From Psychrobacillus vulpis (GTDB lineage: Bacteria > Bacillota > Bacilli > Bacillales_A > Planococcaceae): a DNA stretch of 37,463 bases. The translations under genes were made by a program, and so were the position numbers. The notes beneath the pieces are model-generated. The model searched no databases and was not told where the DNA came from. It saw only the letters and a list, made by a program, of their open reading frames with translations. The number at the start of each line of letters is the position of its first letter. Within the stretch, counting starts at the first letter, position 1. The stretch spans positions 118,034-155,496 of the forward strand of contig NZ_VDGI01000012.1 of NCBI RefSeq assembly GCF_006861825.1, written 5' to 3'. This document shows, piece after piece, positions 1 to 8,016 of this stretch.

Positions 1-100
1 AAATTGTTTTGCTATCGGACTAACCGAAGTTAGTCTATCAAGCTATATGTCTTAACGTTTTGCATGTTCAGTTTTCAATGTTCATGTTGTCGTCTTGTTT
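1..100 (-). promoter_or_regulatory. probable rRNA operon leader
   Basis: Read on the minus strand, this segment has the GAAAACTGAAC motif common beside Bacillales rRNA genes and a perfect 7-bp hairpin, GACTAAC-TTCG-GTTAGTC, near positions 18-35. A UUCG tetraloop leader hairpin of this kind fits the region just upstream of a 16S gene. No rRNA sequence itself is in the window, so a 16S gene beyond position 1 on the minus strand is inferred. Confidence 0.45.
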
Positions 101-113
101 TAGCGACCTTTGT

Positions 114-143
114 ATCTTAACACCCTTCAAAAGGTAAAGTCAA
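114..143 (-). promoter_or_regulatory. candidate rRNA operon promoter
   Basis: On the minus strand TTGACT (138-143) and TAAGAT (114-119) are separated by 18 bp and point toward the leader at the left edge. The -35 box is close to consensus. An AT-rich stretch lies upstream, as is usual for strong rRNA promoters. Confidence 0.45.
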
Positions 144-397
144 CACTATTTTTGTAGAAAGGTGTAAAAAGATAATAACACTTTATTCTGAAAAATGCAA
201 CGAAAAACTCCCTTATATAAAATAATCTCGTAAAATTCAACAGTTATCTACATTTACATGCATCTAACTTAATACACGCCCTCTAGTAAAAATCATAATC
301 TCCCCACATAGTTTCTATATAAAATTATAGTTAATCATTTAAAGTAACTACTAATCTACTGAATTACATAAATAACAAAGTTATGTTTCAGAGGTGA
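144..397. other. AT-rich gene-free stretch
   Basis: No open reading frame with a ribosome site, no RNA gene and no clear hairpin were seen here. It is very AT-rich and may act as upstream DNA for the leftward rRNA promoter. Confidence 0.5.
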
Positions 398-402
398 TTG
401 AT

Positions 403-649
403 TGGTTTGAAGAAGCGTCCGATTGACTCCTGCGGGAAAAGCGAGACAGTCGAGACCCTGCAGGAGCATGTTAGAGGAAGGAAGGCTAAGTGCACCTCGT
501 CAAATGGAAGGCAACCTAAGTTCGCCACATCCCGTGGCAACGGTTGCATGACCCACGTCGTGTGGGCCTCAACGCCTTCATGACCAACATCGTGTTGGCC
601 CAAGCGACTCGGCGCCCGCAGAAAGAGAGCGATAAGCTTCGGACAACCT
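403..649. repeat. GC-rich repeat, family B, with hairpin-rich insert
   Basis: The ends match the family-B copies at 10367-10428 and 31350-31478 in inverse orientation: a left end like TTTGAAGAAGCGTCCG and a right end like GATAAGCTTCGGA. Between them is an insert (about 465-610) absent from the other copies. It folds into successive short hairpins: CCACATCCCGTGG, CCCACGTCGTGTGGG and CCAACATCGTGTTGG. Open frames across it on both strands lack ribosome sites and look like repeat translations, not genes. Confidence 0.7.
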
Positions 650-669
650 GAACTATCCTAGTTTAAAAC

Positions 670-716
670 AAAAAGACTGTAAACAACTCGTTTTTTTGAG
701 TTTGTCTACAGTCTGA
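670..716 (-). terminator. pbuG intrinsic terminator
   Basis: On the minus strand a long stem built on AGACTGTA...TACAGTCT with an A-rich loop is followed by TTTTTGTTTT. It lies just past the pbuG stop. A second small stem (AAGAGAG/CTCTCTT, about 715-745) sits between it and the gene. Confidence 0.7.
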
Positions 717-751
717 AGAGAGCAACATGCGGTCTCTCTTTTTGATTTCTA

Positions 752-2083
752 TTATAAGAAAATAAAATAACCTAGGAATACAAGCCATAAACCATACATA
801 ATTGGATGTATCTCTTTTATTCTTCCTGCGACAATCATTGTGATTGGATAGAAAAGAAATCCAATTGCAATACCTGTTGCGATAGAATAAGTTAATGGCA
901 TTGCAATAATTACAAAAAATGCTGGGACAGCAATTTCAAACTTAGTCCATTCAATCTGACCTAGAGAAGCAACCATTAGTACACCTACAATAATTAACGC
1001 TGGAGCCGTTACATGAGAAGTAATCACACTAAGTACCGGGTAAAAGAATAATGATAATAGGAATAATACCCCTGTTACTACTGCTGCTAGCCCTGTTCGA
1101 GCACCCGCTGCTACACCTGCACTTGATTCTACATAAGAAGTTGTAGTGGAAGTACCAGCAATCGCACCAGTTACTGTAGCGATTGAGTCTGAAAGTAATG
1201 CTTTTCCAGCACGTGGTAATTTCCCTTCTTTCATTAAACCAGCTTGGTTTGCAACAGATATTAAAGTTCCTGCTGTATCAAAGAAATCAACGAATAAGAA
1301 AGTTAAAACTACTACTAAAAATTGCGTTGTTAGTAAAGCTGTTGGATCATTCACGATTGCATCAAAAGCTGCTCCGAATGTTGGAGCCATAGAAGGGATA
1401 TTTCCTACTACAGCTTCTGGAATAGGTACTAAACTAAATACCATACCTACAACTGTAGTAATTAACATACCGTAGAAAATGCCGCCTTTTATTCCTTTAA
1501 CCATCATGATCACTGTAAGTACAAGACCAAATATTGTTAATAAAACATTAGGATCAGATAAGTCTCCTAAACCTACAATAACTGCTTCATTGCTCACAAT
1601 AATTTTAGAATTTTGTAAACCAATGAATGTAATAAATAAACCGATTCCTGCACCAACCGCATATTTCAATTCAGCTGGAATAGCATTAATGATTGTTTCA
1701 CGAATTCCGGATAATGAAAGAATAATAAAGATAATACCTGAGCATAAAACACCTGTTAAAGCAACTTGCCAAGGAATTCCGTAAGTCAATACAACCGTAT
1801 AAGCAAAAAATGCATTTAGACCCATACCAGGAGCTAACGCAATTGGATATCTTGCTAATATCCCCATCAATATGGACCCTACTGCTGCAGCAATTGCTGT
1901 TGCTGTAAATACAGATCCTTTGTCCATATACATGAATTCTGGTAAACCTGGAACAGTCTCTAAAGATAAAGTTATTGGATTTACTACTAGGATGTACGCC
2001 ATTGCTAAGAATGTTGTTAAACCACCAATAATTTCACGACGATAGTTTGTACCTAGTTCTTCAAAACGAAAATACTTTTTCAT
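752..2083 (-). CDS. pbuG: guanine/hypoxanthine permease, NCS2 family (AzgA-like)
   Basis: Predicted inner-membrane purine importer of 443 residues, the usual size for PbuG, with about 12 or more hydrophobic segments. Family marks include GMGLNAFFAY near residue 88 and the TSTTTSYVESSAG stretch in the second half, typical of the AzgA-like branch that moves hypoxanthine, guanine or adenine. The start at 2083 is chosen because GGAGG lies 5 bases upstream; the open frame continues upstream to 2254, but that part is riboswitch leader. A guanine-type riboswitch and terminator precede it, so uptake should fall when guanine is plentiful. In B. subtilis pbuG also neighbours guaA. The symbol follows this synteny; substrate choice among purines is inferred. 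Confidence 0.9.
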   Translation of the reverse strand: MKKYFRFEELGTNYRREIIGGLTTFLAMAYILVVNPITLSLETVPGLPEFMYMDKGSVFTATAIAAAVGSILMGILARYPIALAPGMGLNAFFAYTVVLTYGIPWQVALTGVLCSGIIFIILSLSGIRETIINAIPAELKYAVGAGIGLFITFIGLQNSKIIVSNEAVIVGLGDLSDPNVLLTIFGLVLTVIMMVKGIKGGIFYGMLITTVVGMVFSLVPIPEAVVGNIPSMAPTFGAAFDAIVNDPTALLTTQFLVVVLTFLFVDFFDTAGTLISVANQAGLMKEGKLPRAGKALLSDSIATVTGAIAGTSTTTSYVESSAGVAAGARTGLAAVVTGVLFLLSLFFYPVLSVITSHVTAPALIIVGVLMVASLGQIEWTKFEIAVPAFFVIIAMPLTYSIATGIAIGFLFYPITMIVAGRIKEIHPIMYGLWLVFLGYFIFL

Positions 2084-2195
2084 GAGTTCCTCCATTTTAT
2101 TGTCACGATAACTGGATAAGCACAAGCCTCTGATAATAGTCTCTGCAAAAAAATCCTCTTGGATGCGATGAACTATACTCAGGAGTAAAATAAAA

Positions 2196-2223
2196 AGCAT
2201 ACGACTATTCACAGTCGTATGCT
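2196..2223 (-). terminator. riboswitch-controlled terminator of pbuG
   Basis: On the minus strand AGCATACGACT pairs perfectly with AGTCGTATGCT around a 6-nt loop and runs into TTTTTATTTT. It lies between the purine aptamer and pbuG and is the expected expression platform. Confidence 0.85.
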
Positions 2224-2261
2224 TAAACATCTCTAATAAGCGAAAGAAAAACACTTTCCAC

Positions 2262-2332
2262 TCATCGTAGTCGAATCATTTACGGTGATCCGGTAGAGAC
2301 TTTTGGGCCTTATTCCCAACGTTATACGACGA
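2262..2332 (-). promoter_or_regulatory. guanine-type purine riboswitch aptamer (pbuG leader)
   Basis: On the minus strand the P1 halves TCGTCGTA and TACGATGA enclose two hairpins, with the core pieces TCTCTACC (J2/3) and GACTACGA (J3/1). The specificity position in J3/1 reads C (GACTA, not GATTA), which favours guanine or hypoxanthine over adenine. Ligand binding should allow the downstream terminator to form. Confidence 0.92.
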
Positions 2333-2352
2333 CATAATTAAATTATGTTAGT

Positions 2353-2381
2353 AATATAACATTGTCCTTTTTGAAAATCAA
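2353..2381 (-). promoter_or_regulatory. pbuG promoter (sigma-A type)
   Basis: On the minus strand TTGATT (2376-2381) and TATATT (2353-2358) are spaced by 17 bp and lie about 20 bp upstream of the riboswitch aptamer. Confidence 0.6.
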
Positions 2382-2502
2382 TACTAAATCCGAACATTAT
2401 TCAATAATATTATGTAATAGTTCGTTATTCTGACGATTCTAATACAACATAAAAAAATTCTATTCAATAAAATGGCGACAATATAAGGAGAGTACATAGA
2501 AA

Positions 2503-3426
2503 ATGAAAATTGAAAGACTGTTATCTATTTTAGTTATTTTACTAAATAAAGAAATAGTTTCTGCCGAGGAACTAGCAAATAAGTTAGAAGTGAGTAAAAG
2601 AACTATCTATAGAGATATTGAATCATTAGCTATGTCCAGAATTCCAGTTGTAACAATTCATGGACGGCATGGGGGTGTTGGATTGATGCCCTCTTACAAA
2701 ATGGATAAATACTTGTTTTCTGATGAAGAGAAACTCCAAATTATTGAAGCTTTAAAAATGCAAAATAATATGATGCAAATAGATAACCAAATCCTTATAG
2801 AGAAGTTGGAGAATTTAAGAGAAAGTGAAGAATCATATAGAAACTTCTCCTTTTATTCTCCAACTATTCATAGAGAAGAAATTGAAATAGAAACAAAAGA
2901 AAAACTAAAAATCTCAAGAGAAGCGATGGCTCATCATAAAAAGATGAAAATAAAATATATCTCTTTCACTGGAGAAGTAACAAACAGAGTTATTTCTCCA
3001 TATAGAATTAGTTTAAAAGATGGCAACTGGTATTTAGATGCTTATTGTGATCACAGAAAAGATAATCGAATATTTAAACTAACTCGAATTCGCGAATGTA
3101 TTTTATTAGAAGAAGGATACTTCACTACAAAAGAAAATGAACTTAGCTTAGCAGCCAATTATGAGGTAGTTGAATTATTATTCCACAGGGACCAATTAGG
3201 CAAACTGTATGATTTTTTCTTAGAAGAGGAAATTGAAATTCAAAAAAATGATATTAGAGTTACTTTTGAGTACGACTGTAATAAAAACCTAATTCCGTTT
3301 CTATTAATGTTTAGTAGCTCAGTTGAAGTTATTAAACCAAAGGAATTAAAAGAAAAATATTACAAAGAATTAAACAAAATCTACAAAAAAATAAAAGATG
3401 ACAAACAGTTGTCATATATACCATGA
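2503..3426 (+). CDS. HTH and WYL domain transcriptional regulator (YafY/DeoR-like)
   Basis: 307-residue DNA-binding regulator. Residues 1-60 form a winged helix-turn-helix (LSAEELANKLEVSKRTIYRDIE-like; here EELANKLEVSKRTIYRDIE). Residues about 140-215 are a WYL domain with the signature NWYLDAYC and a basic KLTRIRE stretch. The C-terminal WCX-like part ends near 300. WYL domains sense small ligands or nucleic acids. A ribosome site (AAGGAGAG) lies upstream. The next gene, an effector-binding-domain protein, starts only a few tens of bases later, so the two probably form an operon in which that protein could hold or supply a ligand. The target genes are not visible. Confidence 0.85.
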   Translation: MKIERLLSILVILLNKEIVSAEELANKLEVSKRTIYRDIESLAMSRIPVVTIHGRHGGVGLMPSYKMDKYLFSDEEKLQIIEALKMQNNMMQIDNQILIEKLENLRESEESYRNFSFYSPTIHREEIEIETKEKLKISREAMAHHKKMKIKYISFTGEVTNRVISPYRISLKDGNWYLDAYCDHRKDNRIFKLTRIRECILLEEGYFTTKENELSLAANYEVVELLFHRDQLGKLYDFFLEEEIEIQKNDIRVTFEYDCNKNLIPFLLMFSSSVEVIKPKELKEKYYKELNKIYKKIKDDKQLSYIP

Positions 3427-3456
3427 TAAATTCACTTTAGAAAGGTGGAGATTAAA

Positions 3457-3849
3457 GTGAGAGAAAATTTTTCTACTAAAGTAATCTACGGAAATAAAGT
3501 GAGAACAAACAATAATGACAGTAGTATTTTTTCAAAACTGTGGGAGGAATTCTTAAAAAACAAAGTGCAGGGTGATATTTACGCAGTATACAGTAATTAT
3601 GAAAGTGACTTCACAGGCAACTTTGACTTTATGATTGGAACGGAAAAAAAGAATGGAGAACATTTTATAACTATCGGAGAAGGAGAATACTATATTTGGG
3701 AAGTGGAATCTCAAGATCTAAGTGGTGTTGGTAAGGCATGGAATGAAATTTGGAAAAGTGATTTACCAAGAGCTTATACAACTGATTTTGAGGTTTATAA
3801 AACAGACGGGAGTATTGACATTTATTTATCGGTTTTAACTAAGTCATAA
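3457..3849 (+). CDS. GyrI-like effector-binding domain protein
   Basis: Stand-alone small-molecule-binding protein resembling the AraC-type effector-binding or GyrI-like (SRPBCC-like) fold: KVIYGNKVRTNN at the start, a central SKLWEEF helix, IYAVYSNYESD and a conserved tail with AWNEIW and FEVY. There is no DNA-binding domain. The GTG at 3457 is preferred because GGTGGAG lies 6 bases upstream; a GTG at 3445 in the same frame would add four residues but overlaps that ribosome site. It follows the WYL regulator and is probably co-transcribed with it. The ligand is unknown. Confidence 0.75.
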   Translation: MRENFSTKVIYGNKVRTNNNDSSIFSKLWEEFLKNKVQGDIYAVYSNYESDFTGNFDFMIGTEKKNGEHFITIGEGEYYIWEVESQDLSGVGKAWNEIWKSDLPRAYTTDFEVYKTDGSIDIYLSVLTKS

Positions 3850-3852
3850 AAG

Positions 3853-3893
3853 AATAGCCTGGAGCCCTTTTATACTAAGGACTCTAGGCTATT
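3853..3893. terminator. bidirectional terminator between convergent genes
   Basis: AATAGCCT pairs with AGGCTATT, with further GAG/CTC pairing inside. It sits between the effector-binding gene on plus and guaA on minus. The flanking U-tracts are short (TATTATT and TCTTTT). Confidence 0.7.
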
Positions 3894-3898
3894 ATTAA

Positions 3899-5452
3899 CT
3901 ATTCCCACTCAATAGTTGCTGGTGGTTTACTCGTTACATCATACAGTACACGGTTAATGTGTGGCACTTCATTCACTAGACGTACGGAAACTTTTTCAAG
4001 TACATCCCATGGAATACGTGCCCAGTCAGATGTCATTCCATCAATAGATGTTACAGCACGGATACCGATTGCGTAGTCATATGTACGAGCATCGCCCATT
4101 ACACCTACGCTACGGATGTCTGGAAGTACAGTGAAGTATTGCCAAATATCACGATCAAGTCCAGCTTTTGCGATTTCTTCACGAAGAATTGCATCTGATT
4201 CACGAACGATTTCTAATTTTTCTTCTGTAACTTCACCAAGAACGCGGATACCTAAACCCGGACCTGGGAATGGTTGACGCCAAACGATCGCTTCATCAAG
4301 ACCAAGCTCTAAACCAAGTGCACGCACTTCGTCTTTAAACAAAGTTTTTAAAGGCTCGATTAACTTGAATTGCATATCTTCAGGTAGTCCACCTACATTA
4401 TGGTGAGATTTAATTGTTTGAGCTGTTGCAGTACCAGATTCAATAATATCTGTATAAAGAGTACCTTGAGCTAAGAAATCCATACCATCTAACTTAGAAG
4501 CCTCTTCATCAAATACGTAAATGAATTCGTTACCGATAATTTTACGTTTCTTTTCAGGATCAGAAACTCCTGCTAATTTATTCATAAAACGCTCACGTGC
4601 GTCAATTTTAATAACTTTCATATTAAAGCCTTCAGTGAAAGTCTTCATAACTTGCTCAACTTCACCTTTTCGGTTTAGGTTGTGGTCAACGAACATACAA
4701 GTTAACTGGTCACCAATTGCTTTGTGGATTAAAACAGCTACTACTGAAGAGTCTACTCCACCACTAAGTGCACAAAGAACTTTCTTGTCGCCAACTTCCG
4801 CACGAATTTTTTCGATTTCCATTTCAACAAAGCTTTCCATTGTCCAGTCGCCTGTTGCATGACAAATATCGAATACAAATTGACGAAGTAAGTCGATTCC
4901 GTAGATAGAGTGTCTTACCTCTGGGTGGAATTGAACTGCGTAAAAATTCTTCGCTTCATTTGCCATTGCAGCAACTTCACATGAAGGGCTAGTAGCAATA
5001 ACTTCAAATCCTTCAGGAGCTACTGTTACGTGGTCACCGTGACTCATCCAAACAACTTGGTTTGCAGGAAGTTGTCCAAATAAAGCCGTTGCATTTTTAA
5101 CGTCAATTTCCGCTTTTCCGTATTCTCTGTGAGAAGCTTTCTCTACTTTTCCACCGAAATGTTGGGACATTAATTGCATTCCGTAGCAAATCCCTAAAAT
5201 TGGTACACCGATTTCATAAATCGCTGGGTCAATATGAAATGCATTTTCATCATATACAGAATTTGGGCCACCAGAGAAAATGATCCCTGTAGCATTCATT
5301 TTCTTTAAATCTTCCGCAGTTACTGTATGTGGGTGTAGTTCACTGTACACTCCAAATTCACGAATACGACGCGTGATTAGCTGATTATACTGGCTACCGA
5401 AATCTAGTACGACAATTTTTTCTTGTTCTTTCAACAATGGAGTTGAAGACAT
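3899..5452 (-). CDS. guaA: GMP synthase (glutamine-hydrolysing)
   Basis: Converts XMP to GMP using glutamine and ATP, the last step of guanine nucleotide synthesis. The 517 residues match the family's usual size of about 513. The N-terminal class I glutamine amidotransferase has the Cys in GICYGMQ near residue 89 and the His/Glu in QFHPEV near 176-178. The ATP-pyrophosphatase loop LSGGVDSS is near 229-236, followed by the C-terminal dimerisation domain with [10 protein letters not shown]. The start is set at 5452 by GAGGTGG six bases upstream; the ATG at 5458 is less well placed. The gene has its own guanine riboswitch and promoter. Confidence 0.97.
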   Translation of the reverse strand: MSSTPLLKEQEKIVVLDFGSQYNQLITRRIREFGVYSELHPHTVTAEDLKKMNATGIIFSGGPNSVYDENAFHIDPAIYEIGVPILGICYGMQLMSQHFGGKVEKASHREYGKAEIDVKNATALFGQLPANQVVWMSHGDHVTVAPEGFEVIATSPSCEVAAMANEAKNFYAVQFHPEVRHSIYGIDLLRQFVFDICHATGDWTMESFVEMEIEKIRAEVGDKKVLCALSGGVDSSVVAVLIHKAIGDQLTCMFVDHNLNRKGEVEQVMKTFTEGFNMKVIKIDARERFMNKLAGVSDPEKKRKIIGNEFIYVFDEEASKLDGMDFLAQGTLYTDIIESGTATAQTIKSHHNVGGLPEDMQFKLIEPLKTLFKDEVRALGLELGLDEAIVWRQPFPGPGLGIRVLGEVTEEKLEIVRESDAILREEIAKAGLDRDIWQYFTVLPDIRSVGVMGDARTYDYAIGIRAVTSIDGMTSDWARIPWDVLEKVSVRLVNEVPHINRVLYDVTSKPPATIEWE

Positions 5453-5609
5453 TAGCATCCACCTCTTCTTTTAAGTAATCCAAATTCGCTTCCCTATCAA
5501 ATTCGCCTTGGCTTATTTGGCCCAGATTTTTTCACCTGGAAAATGTAAAATATCTGCAGCATCCGGCTGGTTCTTTATCTTATTCAGTATGAGCAAATAA
5601 GAATAAAAA

Positions 5610-5642
5610 AACGCGTATGAAAGTATCCTCTTTCTACGCGTT
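5610..5642 (-). terminator. second terminator hairpin in guaA leader
   Basis: On the minus strand AACGCGTA...TACGCGTT with an additional AAAG/CTTT pair is followed by seven T. It lies downstream of the first, riboswitch-linked terminator and still upstream of guaA, so the leader has two consecutive intrinsic terminators. Confidence 0.75.
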
Positions 5643-5661
5643 TATGTTCTCTACATCAAAA

Positions 5662-5704
5662 AGGCGAATGCAAATGTCCAAAAAAGACATGACTGCATTC
5701 ACCT
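5662..5704 (-). terminator. riboswitch-controlled terminator of guaA
   Basis: On the minus strand AGGTGAATGCA pairs with TGCATTCGCCT, with an inner ATGTC/GACAT stem and T-rich loop, then TTTTTG. Its 5' arm overlaps the 3' strand of the aptamer P1 helix, the expected switching geometry. Confidence 0.85.
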
Positions 5705-5771
5705 TCATAGTCAAGTTATTATCGGTAACTTGGTAGAGACATCCGAACCATATCATCGGACATATACGAGG
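5702..5771 (-). promoter_or_regulatory. guanine-type purine riboswitch aptamer (guaA leader)
   Basis: On the minus strand the core reads GATATGGTTCGGA, TCTCTACC and CTTGACTATGAAGG. P1 forms between CCTCGTA and TATGAAGG with one bulged base. The J3/1 specificity base is C, which favours guanine. This is very close to the classical xpt-type aptamer. Confidence 0.94.
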
Positions 5772-5798
5772 GCAACTTGGTCAATTTAATTTGACTTC

Positions 5799-5827
5799 AG
5801 TTTACAGGTTGTGGAGCGTAAAATCAA
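5799..5827 (-). promoter_or_regulatory. guaA promoter candidate
   Basis: On the minus strand TTGATT (5822-5827) and TAAACT (5799-5804) have 17-bp spacing. The -35 box overlaps the stop codon of the upstream transglutaminase gene, so guaA can be transcribed separately from that operon. Confidence 0.5.
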
Positions 5828-8016
5828 CCGCTTAGCTGATTGATTAAATTTTCCCAACTTTCTCTCATTTTTTTATAATTTATATCCTCACGATTCCCGC
5901 CATAAAATCCTTTTTCATATACACTTGTAAGGTTTCTCATATTTTTATCTCCAAAATATGCATCGATTTGTTGTGCATAATCCATTAGTGTTTGGCCTTG
6001 TTCTTTTCCAAGTCCGTAAAAACTTAGTTGTTTCAGTAGTTGATGATACATTTTCTCAAAAGTATACCAGTCATTCTTTCGGATTCGATATAGAGGAATT
6101 AATACTTTTGAAATCCACTTACGTTTATACCGATAGGCAGTTAAACTTAATAAAAGTAAGCCAACGCATGACCAAATAATTGCTGCTTTTCGATTAGATA
6201 TCCACTCTAACCCACTCTTCATGACATCCGTAAACCCTTTGGACAATTCCGTTTTTTCAGTATTAGGTTTATCTTTTGAAGATGGCGGCTGTACAGGTAC
6301 AGGAGTGTCAAAATCATTTGCCGTTATATCTAAGTCATACTTGATATTAATACTATTTGAAAAACCAATAGTTGGTTCAAATGGCATCCACCCAATTTCA
6401 GGAAAATAAGCTTCCACCCAAGAATGTGCATTATTATTTGTCACTTCATAAACTGGAACATTATTTTCCTTGTGGTCAACTTCTCCAGCAGCAAAACCTT
6501 TCACCCATCTAGAAGGTATTCCAATCGATCTTAGCATAACGACCATAGAACTGGAGAAATTATCACAGTAACCTAATTTGGTTTCGAATAAGAACTGATC
6601 TACATAATCTGTATCTCCTGTTGGAACTGCGGCAAGTGTTTGGTTATAACTAAACCCGTTTCGTCGAAAATATCGTTCAATTATTTTTGCCTTATCATAT
6701 AAACTGGTTTCATTTTCGGTAATAGATGTTGCTAAATCTCTCACTCTAGAAGGAAGTGTTTCAGGTAGCTGTAAGTATCGATTAAACTCGGTTGTTAACC
6801 CATTCAAACTTTCACTCGTCGTTTCTCGAAGTGCTTGTAAGCTGTATGTCGGTTCTCTAAAGGAAACTTCATAACTTCCAAGTGGCACAGTATCTCCACC
6901 CCGAAAAGTTGAAATTTTTTGGTTTGTTGCGTTCAAAGATAGTGTAACTTGTTCTAATGAGTTTATACTTGTTAATCCGTAAGGCTGCACTACAAATGGA
7001 AATTCCTGCCTCATTAAAATATTTGCAACTGCTAATTCCTCCTCTTGTCCTGGAGAAATATCAAGAGCAATTGGATTTTCCTTTTCATAACTACTAATTT
7101 GGGCCTCTGTATCAGATTGAATCCATCCTTTAGATGTATACGTATCTTTCGTTTCAATCTTCCAATATTGTTCTCTCGGTACTGTCGCATAAAATACAGG
7201 TGTATCATCTCCAAAAAATGCTCCACCTAAATGTTCGTCATTCTCACCATATCCAACTTTTCGAATGCCACCTACACCCGAACCTTCTCTTCCTGTATGG
7301 GTAGTACTCGATGAAGTAAAAAATGGTACTGGATCTGGCCAACTTGGACCTGCTTTTGGTAACACAAATGCCAATCCTACGCTCACTGCGATTAATCCAA
7401 AAAGACTTAATACTGTAGTGAGAAGAAGCTTTCCGAATGGTTGAACTTTATTTTCATTAATTACCTTCTGTGCATATAACAATCCATTTAATAAAAATCC
7501 AACAGCCAATACAATTACAATACTTCTTTCTCCGTTATACGGACTAAACGTATCTAATATGGCGATAAATAAAACCGTCAATGCAAAAAATAGAAGTAAA
7601 TTTTGCCTTACTCTTATCCAATAGTTCAATAAATAAGTAGTCATCCATAATAGGATGAAAAACAATAATGTGCGAAATGAATCGGTCACTGCTAGCCACT
7701 CTTGCGCAATTAATGCCTTTATATTTACGATAGTTGTATCAAATAAAAAAGAAAATGAATCTCTAGAAAAAAAAGATACCTCTGTATAAATGGAGACAAG
7801 TATCCACCAAATAAATAATATTTTTAATGGAATCGCAATCTTCCAATTTAGTTTTACTAAATAAAATAGAAAAGAAAGTGCTAAAAATAGACAAAATAAA
7901 TTCAAATGATCTGTATCCGTCAACTCTATTACGGGTTTTAGCCATTCAACCATTAAGATAAAAACAAACAAGTAGATCATTAAAGACAAAAATGATAGAC
8001 GTGTTTTTTCACTCAT
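5824..8016 (-). CDS. transglutaminase-like membrane protein (TgpA/YebA family, DUF3488-DUF4129)
   Basis: 730-residue membrane protein. The first roughly 220 residues hold several transmembrane helices, then comes a large extracytoplasmic part with a transglutaminase core: Cys near 484 (LGYCDNFSSSMV), His near 531 (NNAHSWVEAYFP) and an acidic residue in MPFEPT where many relatives have Asp. One more helix is near 635, and the cytoplasmic C-terminus resembles DUF4129. It overlaps the DUF58 gene by ATGA, so translation is coupled. MoxR, DUF58 and TgpA-like genes form a recurrent module and match the B. subtilis yeaC-yeaD-yebA order before guaA. The substrate is unknown; peptide or wall-linked cross-linking is an inference. 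Confidence 0.88.
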   Translation of the reverse strand: MSEKTRLSFLSLMIYLFVFILMVEWLKPVIELTDTDHLNLFCLFLALSFLFYLVKLNWKIAIPLKILFIWWILVSIYTEVSFFSRDSFSFLFDTTIVNIKALIAQEWLAVTDSFRTLLFFILLWMTTYLLNYWIRVRQNLLLFFALTVLFIAILDTFSPYNGERSIVIVLAVGFLLNGLLYAQKVINENKVQPFGKLLLTTVLSLFGLIAVSVGLAFVLPKAGPSWPDPVPFFTSSSTTHTGREGSGVGGIRKVGYGENDEHLGGAFFGDDTPVFYATVPREQYWKIETKDTYTSKGWIQSDTEAQISSYEKENPIALDISPGQEEELAVANILMRQEFPFVVQPYGLTSINSLEQVTLSLNATNQKISTFRGGDTVPLGSYEVSFREPTYSLQALRETTSESLNGLTTEFNRYLQLPETLPSRVRDLATSITENETSLYDKAKIIERYFRRNGFSYNQTLAAVPTGDTDYVDQFLFETKLGYCDNFSSSMVVMLRSIGIPSRWVKGFAAGEVDHKENNVPVYEVTNNNAHSWVEAYFPEIGWMPFEPTIGFSNSINIKYDLDITANDFDTPVPVQPPSSKDKPNTEKTELSKGFTDVMKSGLEWISNRKAAIIWSCVGLLLLSLTAYRYKRKWISKVLIPLYRIRKNDWYTFEKMYHQLLKQLSFYGLGKEQGQTLMDYAQQIDAYFGDKNMRNLTSVYEKGFYGGNREDINYKKMRESWENLINQLSG

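Noticed and set aside
398-603. Overlapping frames on both strands, 61 and 71 residues
   Set aside because: They lie in a GC-rich repeat with hairpins, lack ribosome sites, and match other non-coding repeat copies.
2262-2332. Adenine-type riboswitch for pbuG
   Set aside because: The J3/1 specificity base is C, not U.
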